Part shown: positions 17,114-26,065 of the stretch, piece by piece | How the letters are laid out: each line of letters begins with the position of its first letter | Numbering within the stretch: position 1 is the stretch's first letter | Origin: Proteiniphilum sp. | GTDB lineage: Bacteria; Bacteroidota; Bacteroidia; Bacteroidales; Dysgonomonadaceae | DNA length: 33,000 nt | Direction: 5' to 3' | Assembly (NCBI GenBank): GCA_015478855.1 | Contig: JADMKJ010000026.1 | Coordinates: 1 to 33,000, forward strand | Translations under genes and position numbers: made by a program | Notes under the pieces: model-generated | The model's input: the letters and a program-made list of their open reading frames with translations, nothing else | What the model was told of the DNA's origin: nothing | Database searches by the model: none

Positions 17114-18400
17114 TCAGATAAACAGGGGCAGTGCATCTGCCACTACGAAAGAACTACCGCCGATGAAGATGAGATCATGTTCACCGGCGTTTTCTTTGGC
17201 GGCATTCACTGCATCTGCGACGGACTGAAAGATGTCTCCCTGTAAACCATATGATGCAGCTTCTAACTGTAGCGCTTTCTCATTCAAAGCCCGCTCCACA
17301 GATGCTTTGGTGAAGTAGTAGCGCGCCTCTGCGGGCATGATTTCCAGCACAGAGCCCAGATCCTTGTCATTGGCCATCCCGAAAACAATATGGAGTTTAT
17401 TATATTCTTCCGAGGTTAACTGATCTGCCACATATCGTAAGCCATGGGCATTATGGGCAATATCACAGATGATCTTCGGTGATGATTGCAATTGCTGCCA
17501 TCGGCCCATGAGACCGGTGAGCGTGGTAACATGGGCAAATCCTTTGTATACGGCTTCTTCCTGAATCGTATAACCTGTTTCAAGGAGCACCTCCACTGAT
17601 GTCAGGACTGTCCGTGCATTCCTGTCCTGAGCCGTTCCCTGTAGCTCACCTTTCAGGTCCGGGTACCTGTCGGCTTGATACAACCAACCATCCGCTTGTT
17701 TTTCAGCTACAAAATTATTGACGTAGCGCTCTGCAAAAACAATCGGAGCATCCACAGCATTTGCTTTATCAATAAAAACCTGTGCAGTATCCACATCTCC
17801 AATTTCTCCAATCACCACAGGGGTCAATGGTTTGATGATTCCCGCCTTCTCGGTAGCTATCTTCTGTACTGTATCCCCCAGCAGATTCATGTGATCCAAA
17901 CCTATATTGGTGATGATGCTGAGATCGGGTGAGATGATGTTGGTACTGTCAAGCCTTCCCCCCAGGCCCACTTCAATCACGGCCACATCCACCTTTTGTC
18001 CGGCAAACCAGAGGAACGCCATCTCCATGGTCAGCTCGAAGAATGAGGGCATCACCGGCTCAAACTGCTCCCTGTATTTCTCCACGAAATCAATCACAAA
18101 CTGTTTGTCGATCATTGTACCGTTCACCCGTATCCGTTCACGGAAATCGATGAGATGAGGTGAGGTATACAAGCCGACACTGTAACCCGCTTCCTGCAGT
18201 ATGGCCGCCAGCAGGTGGGAGGTGGAACCCTTGCCGTTGGTGCCGCCCACATGGATGGTTTTGTACTGAGTATGGGGATGGTTGAAAAGCTTATCCAGCG
18301 CGAGGCTGTTGCCGAGCCCTTCCTTGTATGCCATCTGCCCGATACGCTGGTATTCAGGCATCTGACGGTAGAGGTAATCGAGTGTTTCGCCGTAAGTCAT
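17114..18400 (-). CDS. folC: Bifunctional folylpolyglutamate synthase / dihydrofolate synthase
   Basis: 428 aa, a normal length. It adds glutamate to dihydropteroate and to tetrahydrofolates in the cytoplasm. Motifs: P-loop VGGTNGKGSTSH (GGTNGKGST at 52-60), SPHLIDFRERIRVNG, AVIEVGLGGRLDSTNII, NIGLDHMNLLGDTVQKIATEKAGIIK (Mur-ligase-like core), and DIAHNAHGLRY. The ATG at 18400 is the best start because MTYGETLDYLYRQMPEYQ is a usual FolC N-terminus. There is no Shine-Dalgarno: the base right before the ATG belongs to an 18-unit octamer array. With thyA-folA about 2 kb away on the same strand, this makes a loose folate neighbourhood. Confidence 0.96.
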   Translation of the reverse strand: MTYGETLDYLYRQMPEYQRIGQMAYKEGLGNSLALDKLFNHPHTQYKTIHVGGTNGKGSTSHLLAAILQEAGYSVGLYTSPHLIDFRERIRVNGTMIDKQFVIDFVEKYREQFEPVMPSFFELTMEMAFLWFAGQKVDVAVIEVGLGGRLDSTNIISPDLSIITNIGLDHMNLLGDTVQKIATEKAGIIKPLTPVVIGEIGDVDTAQVFIDKANAVDAPIVFAERYVNNFVAEKQADGWLYQADRYPDLKGELQGTAQDRNARTVLTSVEVLLETGYTIQEEAVYKGFAHVTTLTGLMGRWQQLQSSPKIICDIAHNAHGLRYVADQLTSEEYNKLHIVFGMANDKDLGSVLEIMPAEARYYFTKASVERALNEKALQLEAASYGLQGDIFQSVADAVNAAKENAGEHDLIFIGGSSFVVADALPLFI

Positions 18401-18544
18401 GTGTTGATGTGATGATGTGATGATGTGATGATGTGATGATGTGATGATGTGATGATGTGTTGATGTGATGATGTGATGATGTGATGATGTGATGATGTGA
18501 TGATGTGCTGATGTGTTGATGTGTTGATGTGCTGATGTGATGAT
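18401..18544. repeat. 18 x 8-bp tandem array abutting the folC start codon
   Basis: Eighteen consecutive octamers with no indels. On the plus strand 12 are GTGATGAT, 4 are GTGTTGAT (units 1, 8, 15, 16) and 2 are GTGCTGAT (units 14, 17). On the folC strand the units read ATCATCAC, ATCAACAC and ATCAGCAC. The array ends exactly one base before the folC ATG. It contains no ATG and no stop in any frame on the folC strand. Because 8 is not a multiple of 3, gain or loss of units changes the reading frame through it. Confidence 0.98.
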
Positions 18545-18597
18545 TATTCATCGTTAAATCATGAAATTGATAAATCAGTAAATCAGTTGTCTGGTAC

Positions 18598-18636
18598 AAA
18601 AATAAGCGTTTCAGTTGAACCGAAACGCTTATTTTT
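18598..18636 (-). terminator. Strong bidirectional terminator after the M49 peptidase gene
   Basis: Perfect 15-bp inverted repeat (AAAAATAAGCGTTTC at 18598-18612, GAAACGCTTATTTTT at 18622-18636) with a 9-nt loop, 20 nt after the peptidase stop. A/T tracts flank both sides. It isolates folC from the peptidase gene, so folC needs its own promoter in 18545-18597; I could not identify one there. Confidence 0.9.
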
Positions 18637-18656
18637 CAATATTTGTTCATTTCTGA

Positions 18657-20720
18657 TTAATTTTTCAGTGGCAGCACCGAGTATTGTCTCGAATAACGCA
18701 GTTGCTGATCCACATAGTTCTCGTCGTAGGAGATGGTGACATCTGTCACTTTCCCTCCCTCATCGGTCACAAGCTTATATACAGGGTTCACAAATCCTTT
18801 ATAGGGAGCGATATTGAGTGCTTCATAGCGGGTAAGGACCTCGGCATGCAGCAGAGGGTCAACCTGCACCCCGTATGTTTCCACCAGCTTCTTGCCAGCT
18901 TCAAAGTCACCTTCCGATTTGATGCGCTGCACCTCCGAAAGCAATTGCCCGAAAAGATTGCGCAGCTTATCGTAATCGTTGACCACCACGTAGGTCTTGT
19001 TATCGCGTACCTTCATCACCACCACACTGTCTGCAGCTCCCTTTTCTATCACCCATCGGGAGATCAGGGCACGGTTGCGCATGTGAGCCTGTTCAATTTG
19101 CTTGCCCGGCTGTACGCGGGTGAGCTGTGTCAAGGCTCCGTTCATGATGTAGGAGTTGTATTCTGCTTTATATGCATCGCTATCGGGGAGCAGTCCCAGC
19201 TCCACCAGTTTCGGGTCGGCCAGGTAATAGAGTGCGAACAGGTCGGCACGTGTCTCTTCCAGCGGTGAGCCGTAGGCCTGCAGCACGTCGCTGCTCACGC
19301 CGGGGAGCAGCTTGCCCGAGCCATGTCCCAGGCATTCATGCAGGTCGGTATGGAGGTTGTCGGTGAGTGTACCGTATTTTCTTGTCAGGTCTCTTTCGGT
19401 ATCACTCCACATGAACTCTTCCTTGAAACCATTACCTTCAGATGCTTTCTCGTAGGCATAGGTGATATTATCGATGGTCACCGACTTGGAGCCGTGATCG
19501 CGACGGATCCAATCTGCATTGGGCAGGTTGATGCCTATGGGCGTGGCCGGATAGCAGTCGCCACCCAGTATGGCGGCAGTAATAACTTTAGCTGATACAC
19601 CTTTCACCTCTTCTTTCTTGAAACGATCGTCGATGGGTGAGTTATCTTCAAACCACTGTGCATTCTCACTAATGATGGAGGTGCGTTTAGAAGCTTCGAT
19701 ACTTTTGAAGTTAACCATCGATTCCCAGCTTCCTTTCAGTCCGAGTGGATCTGTGTATGTTTCAATAAAGCCGTTGATGAAGTCGACACGAGAGGTGGTG
19801 TCGGTCACCCATTTCACGGAATAATCGTCGAAGCTCTTCAGATCACCCGTATTGTAAAACGTGATCAATGTGTGTATCGTCTCTTTCTGATGGTCATTTT
19901 CAGCGACAGCTGCAGCTTTTTCGAGCCAACCCACGATCCGTTCTATCGCTTTGTCGTACATCCCGCCCAGCTTCCATACCTGCTCGGTGACCTGTCCATC
20001 TACTTTCATCACCTTGCTGTTGAGTCCGTAGGAGACGGGTCTTTCGTCATCAGGTGCTTTCATCCCGTTATAGTGATCCTCCACCTCTTTCTGTGTCACA
20101 TCCTCATAGAAATTCACCGCCGATCTCTCTACGATATCCGCTCCCGGTGTCTGATTCATTCTTACAGGCATCACGGTGGGGTCGAACATTACCGGGAGAA
20201 TCTCATTGAGTGTCTCATCGGCAGCCATCCCATCCCGGAAGGGCATCCTTCCGGGATCCACACTCTTCACAACGGTGACGAAGTAATCCTGTGTGAATTG
20301 CGGCATGATCTTGTCTTCCGAGTAGTGGTGATGGATGCCATTGGCCATCCATATCTGTTTCAGATAGGTCTCAAATTTTTTCCACTCCGCAGCCGATTTG
20401 TCACCCATATAGTTCTCATAGACACCCTCGCACACACGGCGGATGGTGAGATTGTAGCGGTTGTGCTGATCCCAGAGGATATCACGTCCTTCAAGGGCAG
20501 CCTGTGACAAATAGTAGATCAGTTCTTTTTGCTGCAGTGAGAGGCTGTTGAATCCCGGTACGGGATAACGAAGGATCTCGATGTCAGCAAACTGATCAAC
20601 CTTGTATTCGAAAGTAGAGTCGATGCCGTCGTCGGGTGACGACTGACTCTCTGTCTGTTTGCCGTTGCTGCAGGCACCCAGCAGGAAAAGTGTGGTAAGC
20701 ATGTAGATAACTTTTTTCAT
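18657..20720 (-). CDS. M49 (dipeptidyl-peptidase III-like) zinc metallopeptidase, lipoprotein
   Basis: 687 aa. The lipoprotein signal is MKKVIYMLTTLFLLGAC. The M49 zinc motif HECLGH is at 461-466 (DPP III has HELLGH), and the third-ligand motif EETRADLFALYY starts at 488, with E488/E489 matching the EECRAE/D motif. The spacing between the two motifs is shorter than in human DPP III, as in other bacterial members. Upstream, NLPNADWIRRDHGSKSV and FKEEFMWSDTERDLTRKYG are typical of this clade. Predicted action is release of dipeptides from oligopeptides in the periplasm or at the surface, which would fit a protein-fermenting lifestyle. Single-gene transcript with a strong terminator and a -7 box TATCTTTG at 20754-20747. 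Confidence 0.93.
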   Translation of the reverse strand: MKKVIYMLTTLFLLGACSNGKQTESQSSPDDGIDSTFEYKVDQFADIEILRYPVPGFNSLSLQQKELIYYLSQAALEGRDILWDQHNRYNLTIRRVCEGVYENYMGDKSAAEWKKFETYLKQIWMANGIHHHYSEDKIMPQFTQDYFVTVVKSVDPGRMPFRDGMAADETLNEILPVMFDPTVMPVRMNQTPGADIVERSAVNFYEDVTQKEVEDHYNGMKAPDDERPVSYGLNSKVMKVDGQVTEQVWKLGGMYDKAIERIVGWLEKAAAVAENDHQKETIHTLITFYNTGDLKSFDDYSVKWVTDTTSRVDFINGFIETYTDPLGLKGSWESMVNFKSIEASKRTSIISENAQWFEDNSPIDDRFKKEEVKGVSAKVITAAILGGDCYPATPIGINLPNADWIRRDHGSKSVTIDNITYAYEKASEGNGFKEEFMWSDTERDLTRKYGTLTDNLHTDLHECLGHGSGKLLPGVSSDVLQAYGSPLEETRADLFALYYLADPKLVELGLLPDSDAYKAEYNSYIMNGALTQLTRVQPGKQIEQAHMRNRALISRWVIEKGAADSVVVMKVRDNKTYVVVNDYDKLRNLFGQLLSEVQRIKSEGDFEAGKKLVETYGVQVDPLLHAEVLTRYEALNIAPYKGFVNPVYKLVTDEGGKVTDVTISYDENYVDQQLRYSRQYSVLPLKN

Positions 20721-20746
20721 TTGTTCCGTATTTATATTTGATCTGA

Positions 20747-20754
20747 CAAAGATA
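20747..20754 (-). promoter_or_regulatory. -7 element for the M49 peptidase gene
   Basis: TATCTTTG on the minus strand, a perfect TAnnTTTG, 26 nt before the ATG. No TTG is found at the expected -33 distance, so the promoter is only partly supported. It is divergent from the efflux operon promoter at 20785-20814. Confidence 0.5.
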
Positions 20755-20784
20755 CAATTTTTTTCAGTTGAGCGGCATTGCCTC

Positions 20785-20814
20785 TTGTTGATTTGATAAA
20801 TAGTTCTATCTTTG
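20785..20814 (+). promoter_or_regulatory. Promoter for the metal-efflux operon
   Basis: TTG (20785-20787), 19-nt spacer, TATCTTTG (20807-20814): an ideal Bacteroidetes -33/-7 pair. The predicted start is near 20821, giving a leader of about 20 nt before the ATG at 20842. Confidence 0.75.
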
Positions 20815-20841
20815 TTTTGTGGCTAGAATGAACAGTTCAGT

Positions 20842-21297
20842 ATGAAGCAATTAATCGGTATCCTTTTTTTAATGCTTGCCAATTTAGCTCTGTTGGCACA
20901 TACCGTTATACCCCATCATCACCAGGGTGAAGATATTCATGCCATCTGTTACCATATCTCTGCAGAGAACAGCATCAGCGACAATCAGATCAACCATCAA
21001 TCTAAGCACGATAATGAGGGGCATGCACATGGAAATAACGGTCTGGGAGATACCTGTGTTTTAAATGAACTCTATATCCGTTCAGCATCGGGAGATGGTT
21101 CATCATCCGATAATAATGAGGATCCGGACTTCATCGATCTCTCCACCCTGATTTCACTCTTCTGTTACGATATCAATTCATTGATCATGTTAAGGGATGA
21201 TGGCGAACAGCCATTGTTCCGAAAACCCTTTATTTTCTCCTCCTGTAACCTTTACGTAACCTGTACTCTGGGCCTCAGGGCCCCTCCCGTTTGTTGA
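20842..21297 (+). CDS. His-rich exported small protein (DUF6769-like), first gene of metal-efflux operon
   Basis: 151 aa. Hydrophobic N-terminus MKQLIGILFLMLANLALLAH, then TVIPHHHQGEDIHAICYH, a middle part with many His (NHQSKHDNEGHAHGNNG), and scattered Cys (C34, C70 and near the end). I recognise it as similar to DUF6769 proteins found beside RND metal pumps in Bacteroides; the exact family name is from memory. The His clusters suggest periplasmic binding of a soft or transition metal, perhaps handing it to the adaptor. It follows a good promoter by about 27 nt and precedes the adaptor gene by 148 nt on the same strand. No biochemical role is established to my knowledge. Confidence 0.82.
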   Translation: MKQLIGILFLMLANLALLAHTVIPHHHQGEDIHAICYHISAENSISDNQINHQSKHDNEGHAHGNNGLGDTCVLNELYIRSASGDGSSSDNNEDPDFIDLSTLISLFCYDINSLIMLRDDGEQPLFRKPFIFSSCNLYVTCTLGLRAPPVC

Positions 21298-21445
21298 TCT
21301 GCACATTCCTAATTGTCATCTTATTTTGTCAGTCATGATGTATACCCTTGTTATAAGGATGTCATCCAGCCGGCTGCGAATCCTTTTCATCACCACGAAG
21401 AGGGAGATGTGAAACCACTTATAATCTCAACAAACAATCCATTTC

Positions 21446-22951
21446 ATGCAATTATATCGATTTTTTCCATTGTTATTCATCACGATAACGCTGGCTTCAT
21501 GTGCACACAAGCCGCATAACGTGACAGAAGAGGAGCTTCACGAGGAGAAGTTGCTTATTACCGCTTATAACAGCGACTATGAGCTCTTCGCAGAAGCGGA
21601 TCCCTTCATCACCGGTCACCAGAGCAGCATCCTGGCGCACTTCACCCGACTGGAGGACTTCAAGCCCCCGGAAGAGGGAAGCGTCACGGTAAGCCTCCGG
21701 CAAGACAATGATAAAACGGTGAGTGTAGCAGCTGAGCGTGTCAGCGACGGCATTTACCGTGTTTCACTGCAGCCATCCGCGACAGGTGCGGGCAGCCTCC
21801 TGTTCGAGATCAGGACAGCTGAAGAGGTGTCACAACTGATCGTTGCCGGGATCACCGTTTACGGGAACGAGGAGGAGGGTCACCACGCTGCAGAAGAGGC
21901 AGTGCCTGCAGGTGGCAATGCGGTTCTGTTCACGAAAGAGCAGAGCTGGAAGGTCGGATTTGCCACCGAAGAGGTGAAAGCAGCACTATTTGGTGAGACA
22001 ATCAGAACCGTTGCTCAGGTAGAACCCTCACAGAGCGACGAGAAGGTTGTGGTGGCCAAAGCAGGCGGCCTGGTGCTCTTCACCGGCAGGGAGATCGTTC
22101 CCGGCACTGTCGTTCAGACAGGCCAGTCGCTCTTCTCCATGGTGGATGGCGGACTGGCGGACAATAACATGGATGTGCGGTACGCCGGGGCTGTTACCGA
22201 ATATAACCGGGCAAAGGCGGAGTATGATCGTAAAAAAGAACTGGCCAAAGAACGGATCGTCTCAGAGCGTGAGCTGCTGGAATCGGAGGCGGCCTACAGG
22301 CAGGCGGAGGCGGTCTATACCAATCTCCGGAAAAACCTCTCCTCCGGCGGAAGCCAGGTGATCCGCTCACCGATGACCGGTTTCGTCAAACAGCTGTTTG
22401 TCCGCAATGGTGAATTTGCAGAAGCGGGACAAGCGCTGCTGGTGGTTTCCCAAAACCGTGATCTGCTTATCAGAGCGGAACTGCAGCCCAGATATTTTCA
22501 TCAGCTGGGCTCGATCACTACCGCCAACATAAAGGTGATGCACAGTGATCAGACCTATAGCCTTGAAGACCTGAAAGGGAGGGTCATCTCTTATGGGAAA
22601 TCGGCCGGGCTGGATAACCCCCTTATCCCTGTGGTCTTCCAGGTAGAGAACAATGAGGGACTGCTTCCGGGCAGCTTCGTGGAGATGTTTATCAAGCTGC
22701 AGGGCAGTAATGAAGCAATCACGGTACCCGATGAAGCGCTGATTGAAGAGATGGGTGCCTATTTCCTCTATGTGCAGGTCACGCCTGAGTTGTTTGAGAA
22801 ACGTGCTGTCCGTATCGGTCATAGTGACGGGCTGCGAACGGAGATAGTGGAGGGCTTGTCTGCAGGGGAACGGGTGGTAAGCAGAGGAGCGATTATGGTG
22901 AAGCTGTCACAGTCCACAGGTCAGCTCGATGCACACGGTCATGGTCATTAA
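21446..22951 (+). CDS. CusB/CzcB-like periplasmic adaptor of an RND metal efflux pump (lipoprotein)
   Basis: 501 aa. The signal ends in the lipobox ITLASC, and the mature N-terminus is His-containing (AHKPHNVTEEELHEEK). A domain of about 180 residues precedes the membrane-fusion core. The core has a lipoyl/barrel-sandwich half (VVVAKAGGLVLFTGREIVPG), an alpha-hairpin of about 55 residues (AVTEYNRAKAEYDRKKELA onwards), the second lipoyl half (VIRSPMTGFVKQLFVRNGEF), a beta-barrel and a membrane-proximal domain (IVEGLSAGERVVSRGAIMV). The C-terminus ends in the His tail DAHGHGH, which could bind metal. It is 12 nt upstream of the pump gene. Confidence 0.95.
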   Translation: MQLYRFFPLLFITITLASCAHKPHNVTEEELHEEKLLITAYNSDYELFAEADPFITGHQSSILAHFTRLEDFKPPEEGSVTVSLRQDNDKTVSVAAERVSDGIYRVSLQPSATGAGSLLFEIRTAEEVSQLIVAGITVYGNEEEGHHAAEEAVPAGGNAVLFTKEQSWKVGFATEEVKAALFGETIRTVAQVEPSQSDEKVVVAKAGGLVLFTGREIVPGTVVQTGQSLFSMVDGGLADNNMDVRYAGAVTEYNRAKAEYDRKKELAKERIVSERELLESEAAYRQAEAVYTNLRKNLSSGGSQVIRSPMTGFVKQLFVRNGEFAEAGQALLVVSQNRDLLIRAELQPRYFHQLGSITTANIKVMHSDQTYSLEDLKGRVISYGKSAGLDNPLIPVVFQVENNEGLLPGSFVEMFIKLQGSNEAITVPDEALIEEMGAYFLYVQVTPELFEKRAVRIGHSDGLRTEIVEGLSAGERVVSRGAIMVKLSQSTGQLDAHGHGH

Positions 22952-22963
22952 ACAGTAAGGAAG

Positions 22964-25900
22964 ATGTTAAACAGAATCATACAATTTTCGCTGAATAACA
23001 GGCTCTTCATCATGCTGGGAGCCATACTGCTTATCGTGGGCGGGACCTATACATCCCAGAAGATGGATGTGGATGTGTTTCCCGACCTGACGGCACCAAC
23101 GGTGGTGGTCATGACCGATGCACATGGTATGGCATCGGAGGAGGTGGAGAGGCTGGTGACCTTTCCGATAGAGACAGCCGTGAACGGAGCGACAGATGTG
23201 CGCCGTGTGCGGTCGGCATCGATGCAGGGTTTCTCATTCGTGTGGGTTGAATTTGACTGGGGCACGGACATTTTCAAGGCACGTCAGATCATCAGTGAGA
23301 AGATGGTGACACTTACCGGCGCTTTGCCCGGTGAGGTGATGCCCCTGCTGGCTCCGCAATCGAGTGTGATGGGGGAGATCCTCTTTATCGGTCTGCAGTC
23401 CGACTCAACCTCACTGATGGATCTGCGCACCATGGCCGAGTGGGTGGTGAAGCCGGCCATCCTGGCGACAGGAGGTGTTTCGCAGGTGACCATCATCGGA
23501 GGTGACTATAAACAGTATCAGATCCTTGCCGATCCACAGCGGATGGCTGCTTACGGAGTGACCATGAACGAGCTGGCTGCTGTGGGTGAGACATTCAGCA
23601 CCAACGCTTCGGGTGGTGTACTGCGTGATTACGGGAATGAATATGTAGTGCGGGGTATCGCCCGCACGAATGATACCGGGGCGCTGGGCGCCACCTTTGT
23701 GAAGATGGCGGGAGGTAATCCCGTGGTCGTTTCAGATGTGGCTGACGTGGTGACCGGCAGCGCTGTGAAGATGGGTTATGCATCTCAGGATGCTACACCT
23801 GCAGTGATCCTGTCGATCTCGAAACAGCCCAATATCAACACGCTGAATGTGACGGAGAAGATCGAGGCCAATCTGGCGGAGCTGCAACAAACACTTCCTC
23901 CCGATGTGACGATGGATACCGGGATATTCCGTCAGGCCGATTTTATTGAGGCCTCCGTGAATAATGTGGGACGTGCACTGATTGAGGGGGCCCTCTTCGT
24001 GGTGATCATCCTCTTTCTCTTTCTCGGCAGTTTCCGTACCACCCTCATCTCCGTGATCGCTATACCGTTATCTTTACTGGGTACAATCATCGTTCTCTAT
24101 CTTCTGGGAATGAACATCAACACCATGACGCTGGGAGGTATGGCTATTGCTATCGGCTCGCTGGTGGATGATGCTGTCATTGATGTGGAGAATGTATACA
24201 AGCGGCTCAGACAGAATCACAGCAGGCCGCCGGGAGAGCGACAGTCCGCACTGACGGTAGTGTTTGAAGGATCGAAAGAGATCCGCGCTTCGATCCTCAA
24301 CGCCACCTTCATCATCATGGTGGCTTTTGTCCCTCTCTTCTTCCTGTCGGGGATGGAGGGGCGCATGCTGAAACCGCTTGGTGTGGCCTATATTGTCTCA
24401 CTGTTCATGTCGCTGATCGTCGCGATGACGGTGACACCCCTGCTTTGCCGCATGATGCTCTCAGGTGATGACTATCTGGACAAGAATGTGAAAGAGAGCT
24501 GGCTGGCACGTCATCTGGCCCGGTACTATACCGGAACACTGCGATGGGTATTGCACAACCGGAAGATGGTGCTTTACCCAACCATCGGCCTGTTTGTCGT
24601 CACGCTCGTACTGTTCTTCACCATGGGCCGGAGCTTCCTGCCCGAGTTCAATGAAGGCTCTCTGGTGATAACGACGGTCACGAAGCCGGGTGTATCACTG
24701 GAGGAGAGCTCCCGCCTGGGTAACCTGATGGAGCGGGAGCTGCTGAAAATTGACGGGGTGACCGGCACTGCACGACGGACAGGCAGGGGTGAGCTCGATG
24801 AGCATGCACTGTCGAGCAACTCCTCTGAGGTGGATGTCAATTTCGAACTGAACGGGAGAGACAGGGATGCCTTCCTGGCCGATGTGAGGGAGACACTGGC
24901 GGGAATACCGGGATTGGTCTCATCTGTGGGACAGCCGCTGGGCCATCGTATTGATCATATGCTTTCGGGCACGAAGGCGAACATTGCCATCAAATTGTTC
25001 GGTACCGACCTGAGTGAAATGTACCTGCTTGGAAACCGGATTGAGAGCACGCTGGAGGGTATCGACGGGCTGGTGGACCTCTCCGTGGAGCAGCAGACGG
25101 AGACACCGCAGCTGCAGGTGCGTGCCAACAGGGCGATGCTGGCACGCTACGGGATAACCATCGAGGATTTCAACAGGTTCATCGAGCTGGCTTTCGCCGG
25201 AGAGAAGCTGTCGGACATCTACGAGGGACAACGAAGTTTCGATCTGGTCCTGCGGCTGAATGAACACTATACGGAGAATATTGAACAGTTGAGATCAGCG
25301 TTGATAGAGACCGGCTATGGCAGCAGCATCCCGCTGGAGGAGGTGGCCGAGATCGTATCCGTGGGCGGCCCCAACGCTATCAGCCGGGAGAACGTGCAGC
25401 GTAAGATCGTTGTCTCTGCGAATGTCGCGGGCGGGGACTTAAAAGGGGTGGTTGATGAGATCAAAGAGAGGATTGAGGACGGGATAACACTGCCTGAAGG
25501 CTACAGGATTGAGTATGGAGGACAGTTTGAAAGCGCTGAAAAAGCATCCCGCACACTGCTGATCACCTCACTGCTGGCCATCACTGTGATCTTTCTGTTG
25601 TTGTTTGCCGAGTTCAGGGATCTGACACTGTCGGCCATTGTACTGCTCAACCTGCCGCTGGCACTGATCGGGGGGGTGCTGGCTGTCTTTTTTACATCGG
25701 GCATCGTCAGTATACCCTCTATCATTGGTTTTATCACCCTGTTCGGGATTGCCACCCGCAACGGGATATTGCTGATATCCAGGTATCAGCATATGCAGCA
25801 GGGCCACATCTCTTTAGAGGAGACGGTGTTGAGAGGTTCGGCGGACAGGCTGAATCCTATCCTGATGACAGCGCTCACCGCTGCGTTGGCGTTGATCCCT

Positions 25901-26065
25901 CTGGTGCTCAACGGTGATAAGCCGGGGAATGAGATACAGAGCCCGATGGCTGTCGTGGTGCTGGGTGGTCTGCTGACATCCACACTATTGAATATTTATA
26001 TTGTACCTGTGGTATATACATTATTACAAAAGAAAAAACGCAAAGATGAAAAAAATAGCAATTAG
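22964..26065 (+). CDS. CusA/CzcA-like heavy-metal efflux RND pump
   Basis: 1033 aa, the usual length of HME-RND pumps. TM1 is at about 11-30. The family signature DVDVFPDLTAPTVVVMTDAH follows, then VERLVTFPIETAVNGATDVR. The TM4 region reads AIAIGSLVDDAVIDVENVYK, with D402, D403, D407 and E409. It has GSLVD (G398-D402) rather than the DFGxxxD of CzcA-type zinc/cobalt pumps. By the published HME subclass scheme this leans toward monovalent (Cu/Ag) exporters, though the extra acids make it atypical. The second half repeats the RND fold (FLPEFNEGSLVITTVTKPG, YGITIEDFNRFIELAFAG, GIATRNGILLISRYQHM). It forms a tripartite pump with the adaptor before it and the TolC-like gene after it. Confidence 0.97.
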   Translation: MLNRIIQFSLNNRLFIMLGAILLIVGGTYTSQKMDVDVFPDLTAPTVVVMTDAHGMASEEVERLVTFPIETAVNGATDVRRVRSASMQGFSFVWVEFDWGTDIFKARQIISEKMVTLTGALPGEVMPLLAPQSSVMGEILFIGLQSDSTSLMDLRTMAEWVVKPAILATGGVSQVTIIGGDYKQYQILADPQRMAAYGVTMNELAAVGETFSTNASGGVLRDYGNEYVVRGIARTNDTGALGATFVKMAGGNPVVVSDVADVVTGSAVKMGYASQDATPAVILSISKQPNINTLNVTEKIEANLAELQQTLPPDVTMDTGIFRQADFIEASVNNVGRALIEGALFVVIILFLFLGSFRTTLISVIAIPLSLLGTIIVLYLLGMNINTMTLGGMAIAIGSLVDDAVIDVENVYKRLRQNHSRPPGERQSALTVVFEGSKEIRASILNATFIIMVAFVPLFFLSGMEGRMLKPLGVAYIVSLFMSLIVAMTVTPLLCRMMLSGDDYLDKNVKESWLARHLARYYTGTLRWVLHNRKMVLYPTIGLFVVTLVLFFTMGRSFLPEFNEGSLVITTVTKPGVSLEESSRLGNLMERELLKIDGVTGTARRTGRGELDEHALSSNSSEVDVNFELNGRDRDAFLADVRETLAGIPGLVSSVGQPLGHRIDHMLSGTKANIAIKLFGTDLSEMYLLGNRIESTLEGIDGLVDLSVEQQTETPQLQVRANRAMLARYGITIEDFNRFIELAFAGEKLSDIYEGQRSFDLVLRLNEHYTENIEQLRSALIETGYGSSIPLEEVAEIVSVGGPNAISRENVQRKIVVSANVAGGDLKGVVDEIKERIEDGITLPEGYRIEYGGQFESAEKASRTLLITSLLAITVIFLLLFAEFRDLTLSAIVLLNLPLALIGGVLAVFFTSGIVSIPSIIGFITLFGIATRNGILLISRYQHMQQGHISLEETVLRGSADRLNPILMTALTAALALIPLVLNGDKPGNEIQSPMAVVVLGGLLTSTLLNIYIVPVVYTLLQKKKRKDEKNSN

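Noticed and set aside
18401-18544. CRISPR-like repetition
   Set aside because: Units are 8 bp, contiguous and without spacers, so this is a simple tandem array.
18354-18599. His/Thr/Ser-rich reading frame on the minus strand across the octamer array
   Set aside because: Its composition comes from the 8-bp repeat, and it overlaps folC in another frame. It is treated as a possible upstream frame, not as a protein gene.
19872-20507. 211-codon plus-strand frame antisense to the M49 peptidase gene
   Set aside because: It is the shadow of a well-supported gene with conserved zinc motifs, and the product has no recognisable family features.
21313-21519. 68-codon frame with FHHHEEGD between the His-rich gene and the adaptor
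   Set aside because: It needs a TTG start, overlaps the adaptor start in another frame and has no signal peptide. The His run is suggestive but not enough.
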